A DNA stretch of 19,981 nucleotides. It comes from Cudoniella acicularis. Lineage: Eukaryota > Ascomycota > Leotiomycetes > Helotiales > Helotiaceae. The position numbers and the translations under genes are program-made. Position 1 is the stretch's first letter. Every line of letters starts with the position of its first letter. The DNA is taken from contig JAAMPI010001092.1 of assembly GCA_013054445.1 (NCBI GenBank), forward strand, positions 1 through 19,981. The letters run 5' to 3'. Positions 8,550 to 17,356 of this stretch are shown here, in pieces. The notes below the pieces were generated by a model, which was not told where the DNA came from, did no database searches, and saw nothing but the letters and a program-made list of their open reading frames with translations.

Positions 8550-9630
8550 TATCTAATCCGAGGCCCTGACCAATTAAAATATCGTCACATCGACAAATCA
8601 CGATGCGCAATGATTTTTAACTGCACTTTAAAACCATGACACTCTAAGAAATCACAGCGATGTTTTTCAAGCTTTCTGCAGAGCTTCAGTTATATGCCCT
8701 GGACTAGAATTGGAGTTCTGCTCATTTTCTACAGTGTGATACGCGCAGGAAGATGTCACTTTTCTCCGCATCAAGGTAACCTTACTTGGTGACTCCTTCC
8801 TAACTCAAGGAACTTCCTGATATATGTGACCTGCGCAGGCAGCAGTTGAGGTCAGAAATATCTTTGCACTTATATTAGCAAAATCCGCAGATGTAATTCT
8901 ATTCCTCCATCAGCAGCTTACCTAAATACGGGAGCCTGTGTTGGTAAAGACACAATATTTCTTCCACTGTCCACCAATGCGCTTCACGATGCCTCACATA
9001 TACACACTTAAAATAAGCCAAATAACCACCAATTCTAAAATAAAACGCAGGTTGCAGTAAGCACAAGGACATGGGCTTTTTGTTGTCCGTTCTCTGTAAA
9101 ATTGTCTCACAGTAACACAGCGCTCGTTCTTTGAAGTGTTTTGCGTAACTTTGTGGCATAGGCTGCTGAATAGTTGAAGAAAAACCTCTTCTTTTTTCCT
9201 CCACGAGCAAAGCCCTACTATATCAGGCAGAACGCATGGAATATGAGGATTCAAATGGCAGACTACCTCCCCCTTTTTTGGGGGGGTAGAAGGTCCTGCT
9301 TATGGCCTTTTTGATATGGCTCCACGAAGAAGAGAAAAATTACTAGAATGTCAGATTGCCAAGAAAAATAAAAATTGATGATGAAAGCTTGGGAATATTA
9401 TCTCGTGGAAATGGCCTATACCTTTTCGAAAGAAGTTTTTGTTTTGGGTATGGCTTGGGCTCATCAGAGTGATGAGAGGGTTAGGTTGTGATAAACACAT
9501 TTTCGGACCCCACCTATCAATCATGCTAATTGCACACTACCCCGCTCCCCTATCTGAGATTGAGTACTCTAAACCTACGTCCCGAGGTTTGCTCAGTTTG
9601 ATAGACCGGAGGGGAAAAACTCATTTTCCG
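8550..9630. other. Gene-free stretch
   Basis: The minus-strand frames at 8899-9254 contain no recognisable domain and look like chance open frames. A small hairpin lies at 9263-9288. No tRNA or clear snoRNA was found. Confidence 0.4.
9263..9288. repeat. C-rich/G-rich hairpin with a T6 loop
   Basis: CTACCTCCCCC, then TTTTTT, then GGGGGGGTAG forms a near-perfect stem-loop with one unpaired T. On either strand it would fold tightly. No flanking gene ends within a few hundred bases, so a terminator role has no support. Confidence 0.5.
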
Positions 9631-9635
9631 ACAAG

Positions 9636-9710
9636 GCATAAATATCTCCTCCCCCTCAGCCATTCTCCCTCTTCTCTTCTTCTTCTTCTCTCTCATACTT
9701 ACCTATTTTC
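9636..9710 (+). promoter_or_regulatory. TATA-like box plus pyrimidine-rich tract
   Basis: GCATAAATATC at about 9636-9646 is followed by a long CT-rich run (TCTTCTTCTTCTTCTCTCTC around 9675-9695). A TATA-like word followed by a CT tract just before the transcript start is typical of strongly expressed filamentous-fungal genes. The next plus-strand ATG-led frame (9829-9945, 38 codons, hydrophobic start MACPCIFLFIVVVALRG) is too short to call. The tract could drive a non-coding transcript, a small peptide, or a long 5' leader of DPM3. Confidence 0.35.
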
Positions 9711-10376
9711 AGCAAACTTAGCTCAAGAATTTTGTTTGCTATAGTCGGACTTCTCCATTGCACAGCGGGACGAGGACAACTGTTGAGTTTCCTTCGGGGA
9801 TCTCAGAAGAGCACTTTTTGCTGGCACAATGGCTTGTCCGTGCATCTTTCTTTTCATTGTTGTTGTCGCTTTGCGCGGCGAGACGAAGAAGAGTCTTTAT
9901 ATAGGTACACCAAATTCAAAAATTACTATTTGTATTACACTTTGATAGAGGCTTTATTTCAACAAGTAAGGGGTTTGACGAAATTGCTATTGATTTTCTG
10001 AGTCCAAAATCCAGTAGTGATCAATATCAATACCACAAAGTAGCATAGACCTTTCAACTTTGCCGTCTTTGAGAAGAAGCCACATTTGGACTTTCATTTC
10101 CGCTTCTAGCTAGCGTTTAGGAAAAACTCAACTGAGTACCGTAGAGAGATTAAGCTCCTGCTCCTCAACTTTGATGTACTCGCATTACACGTACTTGTAG
10201 CGGCAAGAAGATGCGAGATGGCACTTGTGAACCACAACCTCTCCATTTCAAATTATAGAAGTCTTATATCTATCTAGTAATTCAGTACCAATTGTCTGAA
10301 TCCCAGGATTTGTTAATAATCTCTCTTTAAAAAAAAGCTGCACAATAATATTTAAATTGCAAAATTTCTATAATGC
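9711..10376. other. Region between the CT tract and DPM3, no supported gene
   Basis: Only short frames occur. A 38-codon frame at 9829-9945 starts with a hydrophobic stretch that resembles a signal peptide, but its coding status is unproven. The 3' part is AT-rich and belongs to the upstream region of DPM3. Confidence 0.35.
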
Positions 10377-10377
10377 A

Positions 10378-10384
10378 TCACGTG
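10378..10384. promoter_or_regulatory. TCACGTG E-box upstream of DPM3
   Basis: CATCACGTGC lies about 140 bp before the DPM3 ATG and is identical over ten bases to the word upstream of eL13. The site could bind a Cbf1-like bHLH factor; this is inferred only. Confidence 0.3.
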
Positions 10385-10521
10385 CTGCAGGAACGCGACT
10401 TCAGTTTCGCGACCAGCTGTCCTCAATCTAATACTCCCTACAAACCACACTCTTTTGCCAACTCACAAACGCACGAACAAGCCATACGGAAAATCCTGTG
10501 AGATATTATTCAATCGCAAAT

Positions 10522-11134
10522 ATGACACGAGCACAACAAACCATTTCGATCGGACTTCTCGTCACATCTGTGCGCAAACCTCCTTTTTCAAAATTATAAA
10601 TGCAATCACACAGAAACACAAGCTAATTCGAGATCAGCTGTACTTGGCTCTCTACCTCCAGCTCATCCCACTACCAAGCCTGATATCAGAAGAAATAATA
10701 CCAGTTGTACGTCCTACCTTCCATTCAAGTCAATTCAGCTGTAAAATGTGTGGAAACCCGCGCAGCGAAGAAAACGACTCGGACCTTCACATTTCCTGGC
10801 CGATATTCTCATCTGCCAGCTTCCAATACATAGCTTATGCCACACGACCTTACAAACCCGGCTGAATGGAGACATCTCTGTGGGCCTATGCCGCCAAATT
10901 AGAATTTTTGGGGGACTTATTGACTTGATTATGGTCTACTCTTTTGATCTTGGCTAATTATTCTAACTCCAGTTACCATTCTGGGCTCTTGTCTCCTTCG
11001 GCGCTTACCTTCTATTCAAACTCGGATTCGGTGTTTTCACATTCAACGATGTTCCCGAGGCGCATGCGGAACTCATGAAGGAGATTGATTTGGCAAGGGC
11101 AGATCTGCGAACGAAGGGTGTGGATGTTGATTAA
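10522..11134 (+). CDS. DPM3: Dolichol-phosphate mannose synthase subunit 3 (DPM3)
   Basis: Three small exons: 10522-10569, 10638-10706 and 10973-11134. Both introns have GT-AG ends (68 and 266 nt) and sit in phase 0. The product is 92 residues, the usual DPM3 length. It begins MTRAQQTISIGLLVTS, has two hydrophobic helices (LYLALYLQLIPLP and LPFWALVSFGAYLLFKLGFG), and ends in the family-typical tail TFNDVPEAHAELMKEIDLAR followed by ADLRTKGVDVD. In animals and filamentous fungi DPM3 anchors the catalytic DPM1 subunit at the ER membrane; the complex makes dolichol-phosphate mannose for N-glycans, GPI anchors and O-mannosylation. The gene is convergent with the OXLD1-like gene, 145 bp apart. No single open frame shows it, so automated annotation could miss it. 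Confidence 0.93.
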
Positions 11135-11279
11135 ATCTGCTGTATATTTATGGGTGGCATAAGCTGGGACGGCAATGAAGGAGTCGGTCTGGGAATAATG
11201 TCGCATGGTTTATGGTCATGAAAGGGGCCTGGGATAACATTGCGCGTCTTCGCCATATCATACAAGCGATCGGAGCTGC

Positions 11280-12017
11280 CTACCCAGCCTTAGTTCCTTC
11301 TCTGGCATGTTTCTCCTTGAGGCGCTTTTCTTGCTTCATAAACTCTCTAATGCCTACCGGAACGCCCTTGAATAGCTCCTCACTCGTGAAATCGGTATCC
11401 AAGCCCGTTCCCCAATTACTTTCACTCCCACCATCATCCATACTAACCATAGTATGTTGGGCGCCCTTTTCCCCTTCTCCTAACATTAGGCCTGTTCCAC
11501 TCAGCCCAGTACCATGTCGCCTCTTCCTCCCTTTCTCCAAGCTGTTCTCTTTCCTCAAAGCTTGATCTGCAGCTTTTCTTGCCACAGCCCATTCTTCTAA
11601 CTCCTCCCCATATCTGTCCCAAACGCAATTTACGCACCCACTCATGCAGCAGTTGTCCGGCTCATCCGGTTTAGGTGGCACCCATAACCCCGCCACCAAA
11701 ACACTCTTCTTTTTTATTTCTGATCTTCGTTCTAGGGGTGATGATAGTCGTGAAGAAAATAGTATAGCGGGTTCGGGGGTAGAGGGCGCGAGTTCTGCTA
11801 CGGAAGAGATAGGTGGGGTAGAAGAGGTAGCTGTCGTGGGTGGCTTGCTGCTAATCGCAGGACTGGAGGATTCTAGAATAGAAGCATAGTAGTCCCCTAT
11901 TGGGTTTGCCTGATGTGTTGAGGGCTTGTTGCTAGAGTTCTGTCGAGTTTGGATGGTTCGGAGAGATGGGGCAAATCTCAGGCGCTGTGATGTGCGGATT
12001 AAGAGTCGTGTCTCCAT
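11280..12017 (-). CDS. OXLD1/UPF0651-type oxidoreductase-like domain protein, probably mitochondrial
   Basis: A single exon of 245 residues. The N-terminus (METRLLIRTSQRLRFAPSLR) is rich in Arg, Ser and Leu and lacks acidic residues after position 2, fitting a mitochondrial presequence. Residues 30-100 are Ser/Thr/Pro-rich and probably disordered. The conserved core at 112-143 reads WVPPKPDEPDNCCMSGCVNC and then VWDRYGEELEEW, with Cys123, Cys124, Cys128 and Cys131. This is the signature of the oxidoreductase-like N-terminal domain (Pfam Oxidored-like; human OXLD1, yeast YPL107W, S. pombe UPF0651 proteins). The biochemical role of the family is not established. The C-terminal third is charged, with FTSEELFKGVPVGIREFMKQ near the end, and looks conserved. 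It shares a 468 bp divergent promoter region with the gene at 12486. Confidence 0.88.
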   Translation of the reverse strand: METRLLIRTSQRLRFAPSLRTIQTRQNSSNKPSTHQANPIGDYYASILESSSPAISSKPPTTATSSTPPISSVAELAPSTPEPAILFSSRLSSPLERRSEIKKKSVLVAGLWVPPKPDEPDNCCMSGCVNCVWDRYGEELEEWAVARKAADQALRKENSLEKGRKRRHGTGLSGTGLMLGEGEKGAQHTMVSMDDGGSESNWGTGLDTDFTSEELFKGVPVGIREFMKQEKRLKEKHAREGTKAG

Positions 12018-12485
12018 TGTGTGAAGGTTTCTCTATCACAAATAATTAGAGGTGAGGCTATCGTGAAAGCGTTTGGAAGGTTTGCAAGGCGATTTTTTGA
12101 GCAGATCGCCGAAATTAGCCTCGGACGTTATCTTGATTGTTTATCAAATAGAGTCTCGTGATTAAAATGCAGAAAATAATATTATGGACTTGTCCTTCAA
12201 CCTATTTACTTAAAGATCGCATATGAAATCGCAATTGAAATCAAAATGAGGTCTAATCCAGTCAGACGGAGTTTTGCGCTTTTGTGAAGCTTCCGTCATG
12301 AACAGCAGGCGATCGCTTCACTGGTCCCCTCGTCGCGTCCTGGAGCTTCCCTACGCGACTTCAACGCCACACCTCGAAAACGCTCTAATTCCGCGACTTT
12401 CACAACAGGCGCTTGGAGGATACGCCTCAACGTGGACTTGAAGAAGCAAGATCTAGAAAGAGTGTAGAATACACAACTTGTGCCA
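12018..12485. promoter_or_regulatory. Bidirectional promoter region
   Basis: The 468 bp lie between the starts of the OXLD1-like gene (minus) and the long gene at 12486 (plus). The stretch is AT-rich near 12140-12260. No strong TATA or other element was identified. Confidence 0.4.
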
Positions 12486-14981
12486 ATGGAAGAATCACCC
12501 TCGAAACGGCGCAAAACATCGCCCACTACCTCGATCCCCCTCGACGCGACTGCGACTCCAAGCCGTATCCCAGTATTGCGTCAAGATGTAGCGAATGCTC
12601 TCCCAGGTAGACCGTCCTTTGCTTCGCCGACGAGAGCGAGTATTGCAAGACATAATCCCCAATTGTTAAATCGACCATCTTCCTCCGGCTCGGGGTCTAA
12701 CAAGCTTACCAATAAGGGGAAGAATCTAGATGATGTGTTCGCAAAGGTTCTAGGAGAAATACAGCCAGCGATGGAGAATCAGCCTGCAATACAAGGAAAT
12801 GGAGGGCGAGACAATAATTCCCAAGAAACAACACGGCCAGGCGATGAGATAGGTCAGGTTGAGAGACCGATCACACCCAAGACTAGAGGGACAATTATAA
12901 AAGGTGGATTGACGGCAAAGCCAAGGAGGATATCGCGTTCTCCTGTCAAGCAGAATGAGAAACCTTCTCAAACTCAGGCAGGCAACGAATTGGCAGACTT
13001 ACAAGACGATATAAACCCTTTCCAGAAGAAGGGACTTAGACGGTCACCAGTATCTTCACAAATTTCAACACAAATACCGTCGCAAGCGCCTTTACAATTC
13101 GATTCTATGCCAGATATTGTTGATCCATTCCGGAAGAAGGGTCTTAGAAGATCGCCTGTAGCAATCCAAAGCGTGGAGGCTATAGAAATAGGAAAGGCTC
13201 ATGAAGAACAGCCAGAAGTCTCGACAACCCCGCCTGGACCTGTTCCCTCTCAAACTACGGAGCTAATTATTCTGAACGAAATTCAGCTGCAAGAGGAATT
13301 TCGTCATGCCGTTGAGAAAACCCCTGTTCCGGTAGTTTCTCAATCTGCAGAACCCGTTATTGTCAATGATACTCCGCAAGAAGTGCAAGAGGAGTCAATT
13401 GCAGCTCCAGTATTGCCACAAGTTGAGCCAGTATCTAAAGCTCCGGATCCCCCTAGGGAAGTCAGATCTAGCAGATCTCAACCAGAAGAACCGGATCTCC
13501 CGCCTACCCCAACCCAGCGAGGACTTGCAGATCCTATTGTCACTACTCCACCTACTGGAATACACGATACACCAAGCAAGAAGACTAGGAGAAGCAGAGC
13601 TTTAGCAGAAAAGCTCAAGACTTCTCCCTTAAAACCTCGAGATCCACTACCACCAGAACCAGCCAAGCAAGTCGAACAGCGTCCGGAGCCAGAATCTCAA
13701 AAGCCAGCCAAGGCAGAGAAACCTGCCAAACCAGAGAAGCCTGTCGCTCGCAGGAAATCTGCTCGATTTGTTCTTCCCGAAGATCCTCATGCGGCCCGAA
13801 AAAAGACTCACGATGATCTCTTAAAAGAACTACAACAACTTCAGGCCGATGTAACTCTTGCCAATCAAGAAAATGAACGACTCCGTATTCATCAAGATTC
13901 GAAAAAGCGCCGAGTTCCAGCAGCGCCCAACACTCATGAACTATTAGACTTATTAACGAGGTCAATACAGCTACCTGCGAAGCCCAAACCAAAGCCAGCG
14001 AGTGTGTTCAAGTCTATTGGCTCATTTTTACCCTTCTCATCACGTCGAAAACTCCAGCCGGTTTCTGTGTCTGATCTCGAGAAGCCATTGCCATCTCATC
14101 TACCATTAGTGCTCGACGATCCCCTACCTTATCTCCAGGCTTTCGCTCCGTTGAAGTACACTTCGACTATCACATTACTGTCTCCGGAGCCAGTTTCACC
14201 GGATTCGAGTGTGCAGTCAATAGAGCAACCAGTTCTTCAGAAGCATCTCATCCGTGCATCGCACCCTTCAGGACTCTTTGCAGCGAAGCTCTCCATGATT
14301 GTCGATTCCTCTACGCTCTCCATCACGGAAATTGAGTTTCCGAAGCTAGACACTGCTGCTGAAATAGAACTGGGCCCATTTGTAAGAGCGCGAGCAAGGG
14401 GCGATGGGACCCCAGGAAAAGACATCAGTGTGATATGCTGGGCAATGGGTCGATGGACTGAAGTAGCCACAAAGAGGGCAAGATTTTGGTGTGCAATTGA
14501 AAGCGAGCTTTGTACTCCTGAAGCGAGAGAGAAGTCGCTGCAGAAGATGAGAAGGGGAAGAAAACGGAAGCGACAGGGCTCTGTGATCTTAGGAGAGGAG
14601 GAAAATGAAGAGTTTGAAGAGGAGGGGGAGTTGGGGAGTGGGGGTGCATGGCCAATCAAGGAAATGCTGCGGCACATGGGCCGTACGAGCATGGAGATCT
14701 CGAACGAGAATGTTGAAATCTTCTTTGAATGGAGGATTGGCTTTGACTGGACCGGTGAGGTAGAGAGTTCTTTCTCAGCGACCGCGAGATCGCCACAGAG
14801 TTGTACGTTCCCTCGTCCTAATTCCAGATCCATGAGCTAATCAAACTTCACTATAGGGCAAAAAGCTGACGACAGGAAAATTCTATCAAAGATCCCAAAT
14901 ATGTTTAATGGATTGGTGAAGGAATCAGGTCCGCTACATGCTGTACGAGCAGTTGTGGGATTGTTGATGCCTACATCTTGA
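12486..14981 (+). CDS. Large protein with disordered N-terminus, coiled coil and conserved C-terminal domain, possibly kinetochore-related
   Basis: Exon 1 is 12486-14802, the intron is 14803-14856 (GTACGT, branch GCTAATC, acceptor TATAG), and exon 2 is 14857-14981; the product has 813 residues. Splicing joins TARSPQS to WQKADDRKILSKIP and ends VVGLLMPTS; unspliced reading gives an implausible tail. Residues 1-435 are Ser/Pro/Lys/Glu-rich with proline-directed SP/TP sites and a nuclear-type basic start (SPSKRRKTSP). Two copies of [ND]PF[QR]KKGLRRSPV lie at 177-189 and 213-225. About 437-477 is a probable coiled coil (DDLLKELQQLQADVTLANQE). The rest is folded: FAAKLSMIVDSSTLSITEIEF at 598-618, RARFWCAIESEL at 664-675, EIFFEWRIGFDWTGEVES at 744-761. 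A coiled coil followed by paired beta-rich segments recalls RWD-type inner-kinetochore subunits (CENP-O/Mcm21 or CENP-P/Ctf19), but this is a weak structural analogy, not a family match. The start chosen is the first ATG with no in-frame alternative nearby upstream. Confidence 0.8.
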
Positions 14982-15329
14982 TAGATACGATTGTTATGAT
15001 AATGAATATGTTTCTGCACAAGTGCAGTGAGATGTCACCTTTAAATTCTTTCTCCACAAGAACTTCGAGTGTCTAGCTCTGATGCTATCAACCTCTTGTA
15101 CGAAAACTGTTCCTGGGAGGGGGATATTCTCGATTAAGGGAGAGGAAGGTAGGGAGGGAGATATATTGGCGAAAATTCGGGGTCTTAAAGCGAGGCTCCC
15201 CTATACCACAATATACCTAGAGCTTAAATTGAAGTCATTTGCTTTTCAAAAGGATTGGCCGAGCTCCGTATCTATATACTCTAGTCCGAGTCCAAAATAT
15301 ATGTACAAGAATTGTTGGAGCATGATGTC
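14982..15329. terminator. Convergent 3' intergenic region
   Basis: The 348 bp lie between the stops of the gene at 12486-14981 and ETF-QO (15330). The stretch must contain both 3' ends. AT-rich words around 14990-15010 could serve as polyadenylation signals, but no defined site is identified. Confidence 0.35.
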
Positions 15330-17356
15330 CTACGTCATGAAGTACTTTGGACCTTCTCCTCCTTGAGGCGTCGTCCAATTAATTCCTGCTTATTGTTAGA
15401 TATTTGAGCAATTTTAAGAGATTGGGTTGTGGAAACCTTGATTTGGAACCTTGATATCGCATGTCTTGCAATGAATACAACTTCAAAAGTCAGTGTGGGA
15501 TTTGAAAACATGCATGGGATGTCTCTTACTTCTGGGCATTGATCTGGAACCTCACGCCGAGGTCTTTGCTGTCATCCTCAACGTATTCGTACACACCTGC
15601 TGGGCAGAATCGATTTTCAACACCTTCGTATTTTGGCCATTCCTCTTGGGCGTGCTTTTCCCAATCTTTGACCTGCAGATGCACAGGTTGGTCTTCCTCG
15701 TGATTCGTCCCCGTTCGACTGACACTGGTCAAGATATCGAAGCTGATTTTCCCATCAGGCTTCTCGTACTCGATCTTCTTGCACTGGTCGGCAGTTTTGG
15801 TGGCACTGTAATCCGGTCCTTTGTGCGAAAGCGTCCATGGAACCATACCCTTCAGGATAAAGGCTTCAAGACCAGAGTACAATATTCCGCCGTAAAGTTT
15901 GAGCGGGGAATGGAATGATGGTCGCATGTTGCGAACTTGTTTGAGCTCTTTCCAGATGCTCGACTTCCGAAGAGCGTCCTCGTAGTCGTATAGGAAGATG
16001 GTGCCAGCGTCTGTATTACCAAGTGCTGTCCATGTCGCCTCTGCGGCAAGCATGCCTGATTTCATAGCTGTATGGGTTCCTTTGATTTTTGGGACATTGA
16101 GGAAGCCTGCCGTGTCACCGATTAAAGCGCCACCAGGGAATGCAACTTTTGGTATTGACTGGAAGCCTCCTTCATTTAGTGCTCGCGCTCCATATGAAAT
16201 GCACTTTCCTCCTTCTAGAACGGATTTGTATAGAGGATGATGCTTCATCTTCTGAAACTCACCATATGGGGAGAGCCAGGGATTGGGATAATCGAGTCCA
16301 ACAACCAAACCAATACTGACTAGATTGTCTCCAAAATGGTACATCCAACCACCTCCATAGGTGTCCGTCGGAAGAGGATAGCCTAAAGAATGCACAACCT
16401 GACCTTTCTGGAATTTTTCAGGGAGAACTTCCCATACCTCCTTCAGGCCAAGTCCATACGTTTGAGGCTGGCTTTCTCTTCGGAGATCAAATTTCTTGAT
16501 AACTTGTTTGGTAAGACTCCCATGGCAACCTTCTGCGAACAGTGTGATTCGTGCGTGGAATTCCATTCCTCTCTCAAAGCTGTCCTTGGGTTTGCCCTGC
16601 CTTGAAATTCCCAAATCATTTGTTGCTACTCCCCGAACGGACCCGTCCGATTTGTACAAGACTTCTGATGCAGCAAAGCCTGGGTAGACCTCGACACCGA
16701 TCTCCTCCGCTCGCTCTCCTAACCATTTGGTAAACTGATTCAAACTGACAATATAATTGCCATGGTTGTTCATTTGTGGAGGTGCAGGAATCGGTATAGA
16801 GCTCGACTTCGTCAGGAATCGCATTTTGTCACTCGTCGCCGGTGTAGCATACTCGAATCGGTTCTCATTGTCTTCTGACAGCCATTCTGGGAACAACTCT
16901 TTAACCGCAGTTGGTTCAATGACTGCTCCGGAGAGAATGTGTGCACCAATTTCTCCAGCCTTTTCGAGCAGCAGAACTCGGAAGTCTTCGTTTCCCGCTT
17001 CGTTCGCAAGTTGTTTTAATCTGATAGCAGCACTCAGTCCCGCGGGGCCTACTCGTATTAGATATGTCTTGAGCTTTGAGTGGCAACTTACCTCCTCCAA
17101 CAATACATACATCGACTTCATCACTTTCCCGATCAATGGAGTTAGGATCGAAACTCTCGTCAACATTTGCAAATCTTCTCGGGGTCGATACTGAAAAGGC
17201 TCGTTGTTGAGCAGGGTAATTCGATAGCCGGACGAGGGGTCGATTCAAGCTCGAAGCTGTTTGCAGCAGTCGAGAATGCTGCGCCGAAGCTCTGAATGGA
17301 CGCCGACGCAGCAAATTGCGTTGCAGACAGGCAGTGACAGACCGAGAGGAAGTCAT
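15330..17356 (-). CDS. CIR2: Electron transfer flavoprotein-ubiquinone oxidoreductase (ETF-QO), mitochondrial
   Basis: Passes electrons from reduced ETF (fatty-acid, amino-acid and choline dehydrogenases) to ubiquinone at the inner mitochondrial membrane, using FAD and one 4Fe-4S cluster. Four minus-strand exons: 17356-17092, 17048-15530, 15480-15437 and 15385-15330; introns of 43, 49 and 51 nt. The product has 627 residues, normal for the family. Residues 1 to about 65 form a presequence rich in Arg, Ser and Leu (MTSSRSVTACLQRNLLRRRP, later RAFSVSTPRRF). VCIVGGGPAGLSAAIRL at 83-99 is the FAD Rossmann motif, completed across intron 1. GAHILSGAVIEP follows, as in the family. The cluster ligands are Cys570 (NRFCPAGVYEY) and Cys596, Cys599 and Cys602 (NCIHCKTCDIKVP); the last three lie on a 44-nt exon. 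The end is GGEGPKYFMT. The last intron's donor, GTTTCC, is weak. All expected motifs are present. Confidence 0.96.

Noticed and set aside
8899..9254. Two overlapping minus-strand frames
   Set aside because: Odd composition, no domain, and no splice-linked partner; treated as chance.
9466..9556. Possible C/D-box snoRNA (TGATGA near 9468, CTGA near 9553)
   Set aside because: Only a 4-bp terminal stem not adjacent to the boxes, and no C'/D' boxes or guide match could be shown.
9439..9744. Plus-strand 101-codon frame
   Set aside because: Runs through the TATA-like word and CT tract; the Leu/Ser run is just the translated pyrimidine tract.
13615..13992. Minus-strand frame opposite the long gene
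   Set aside because: Antisense shadow of a well-supported coding exon.
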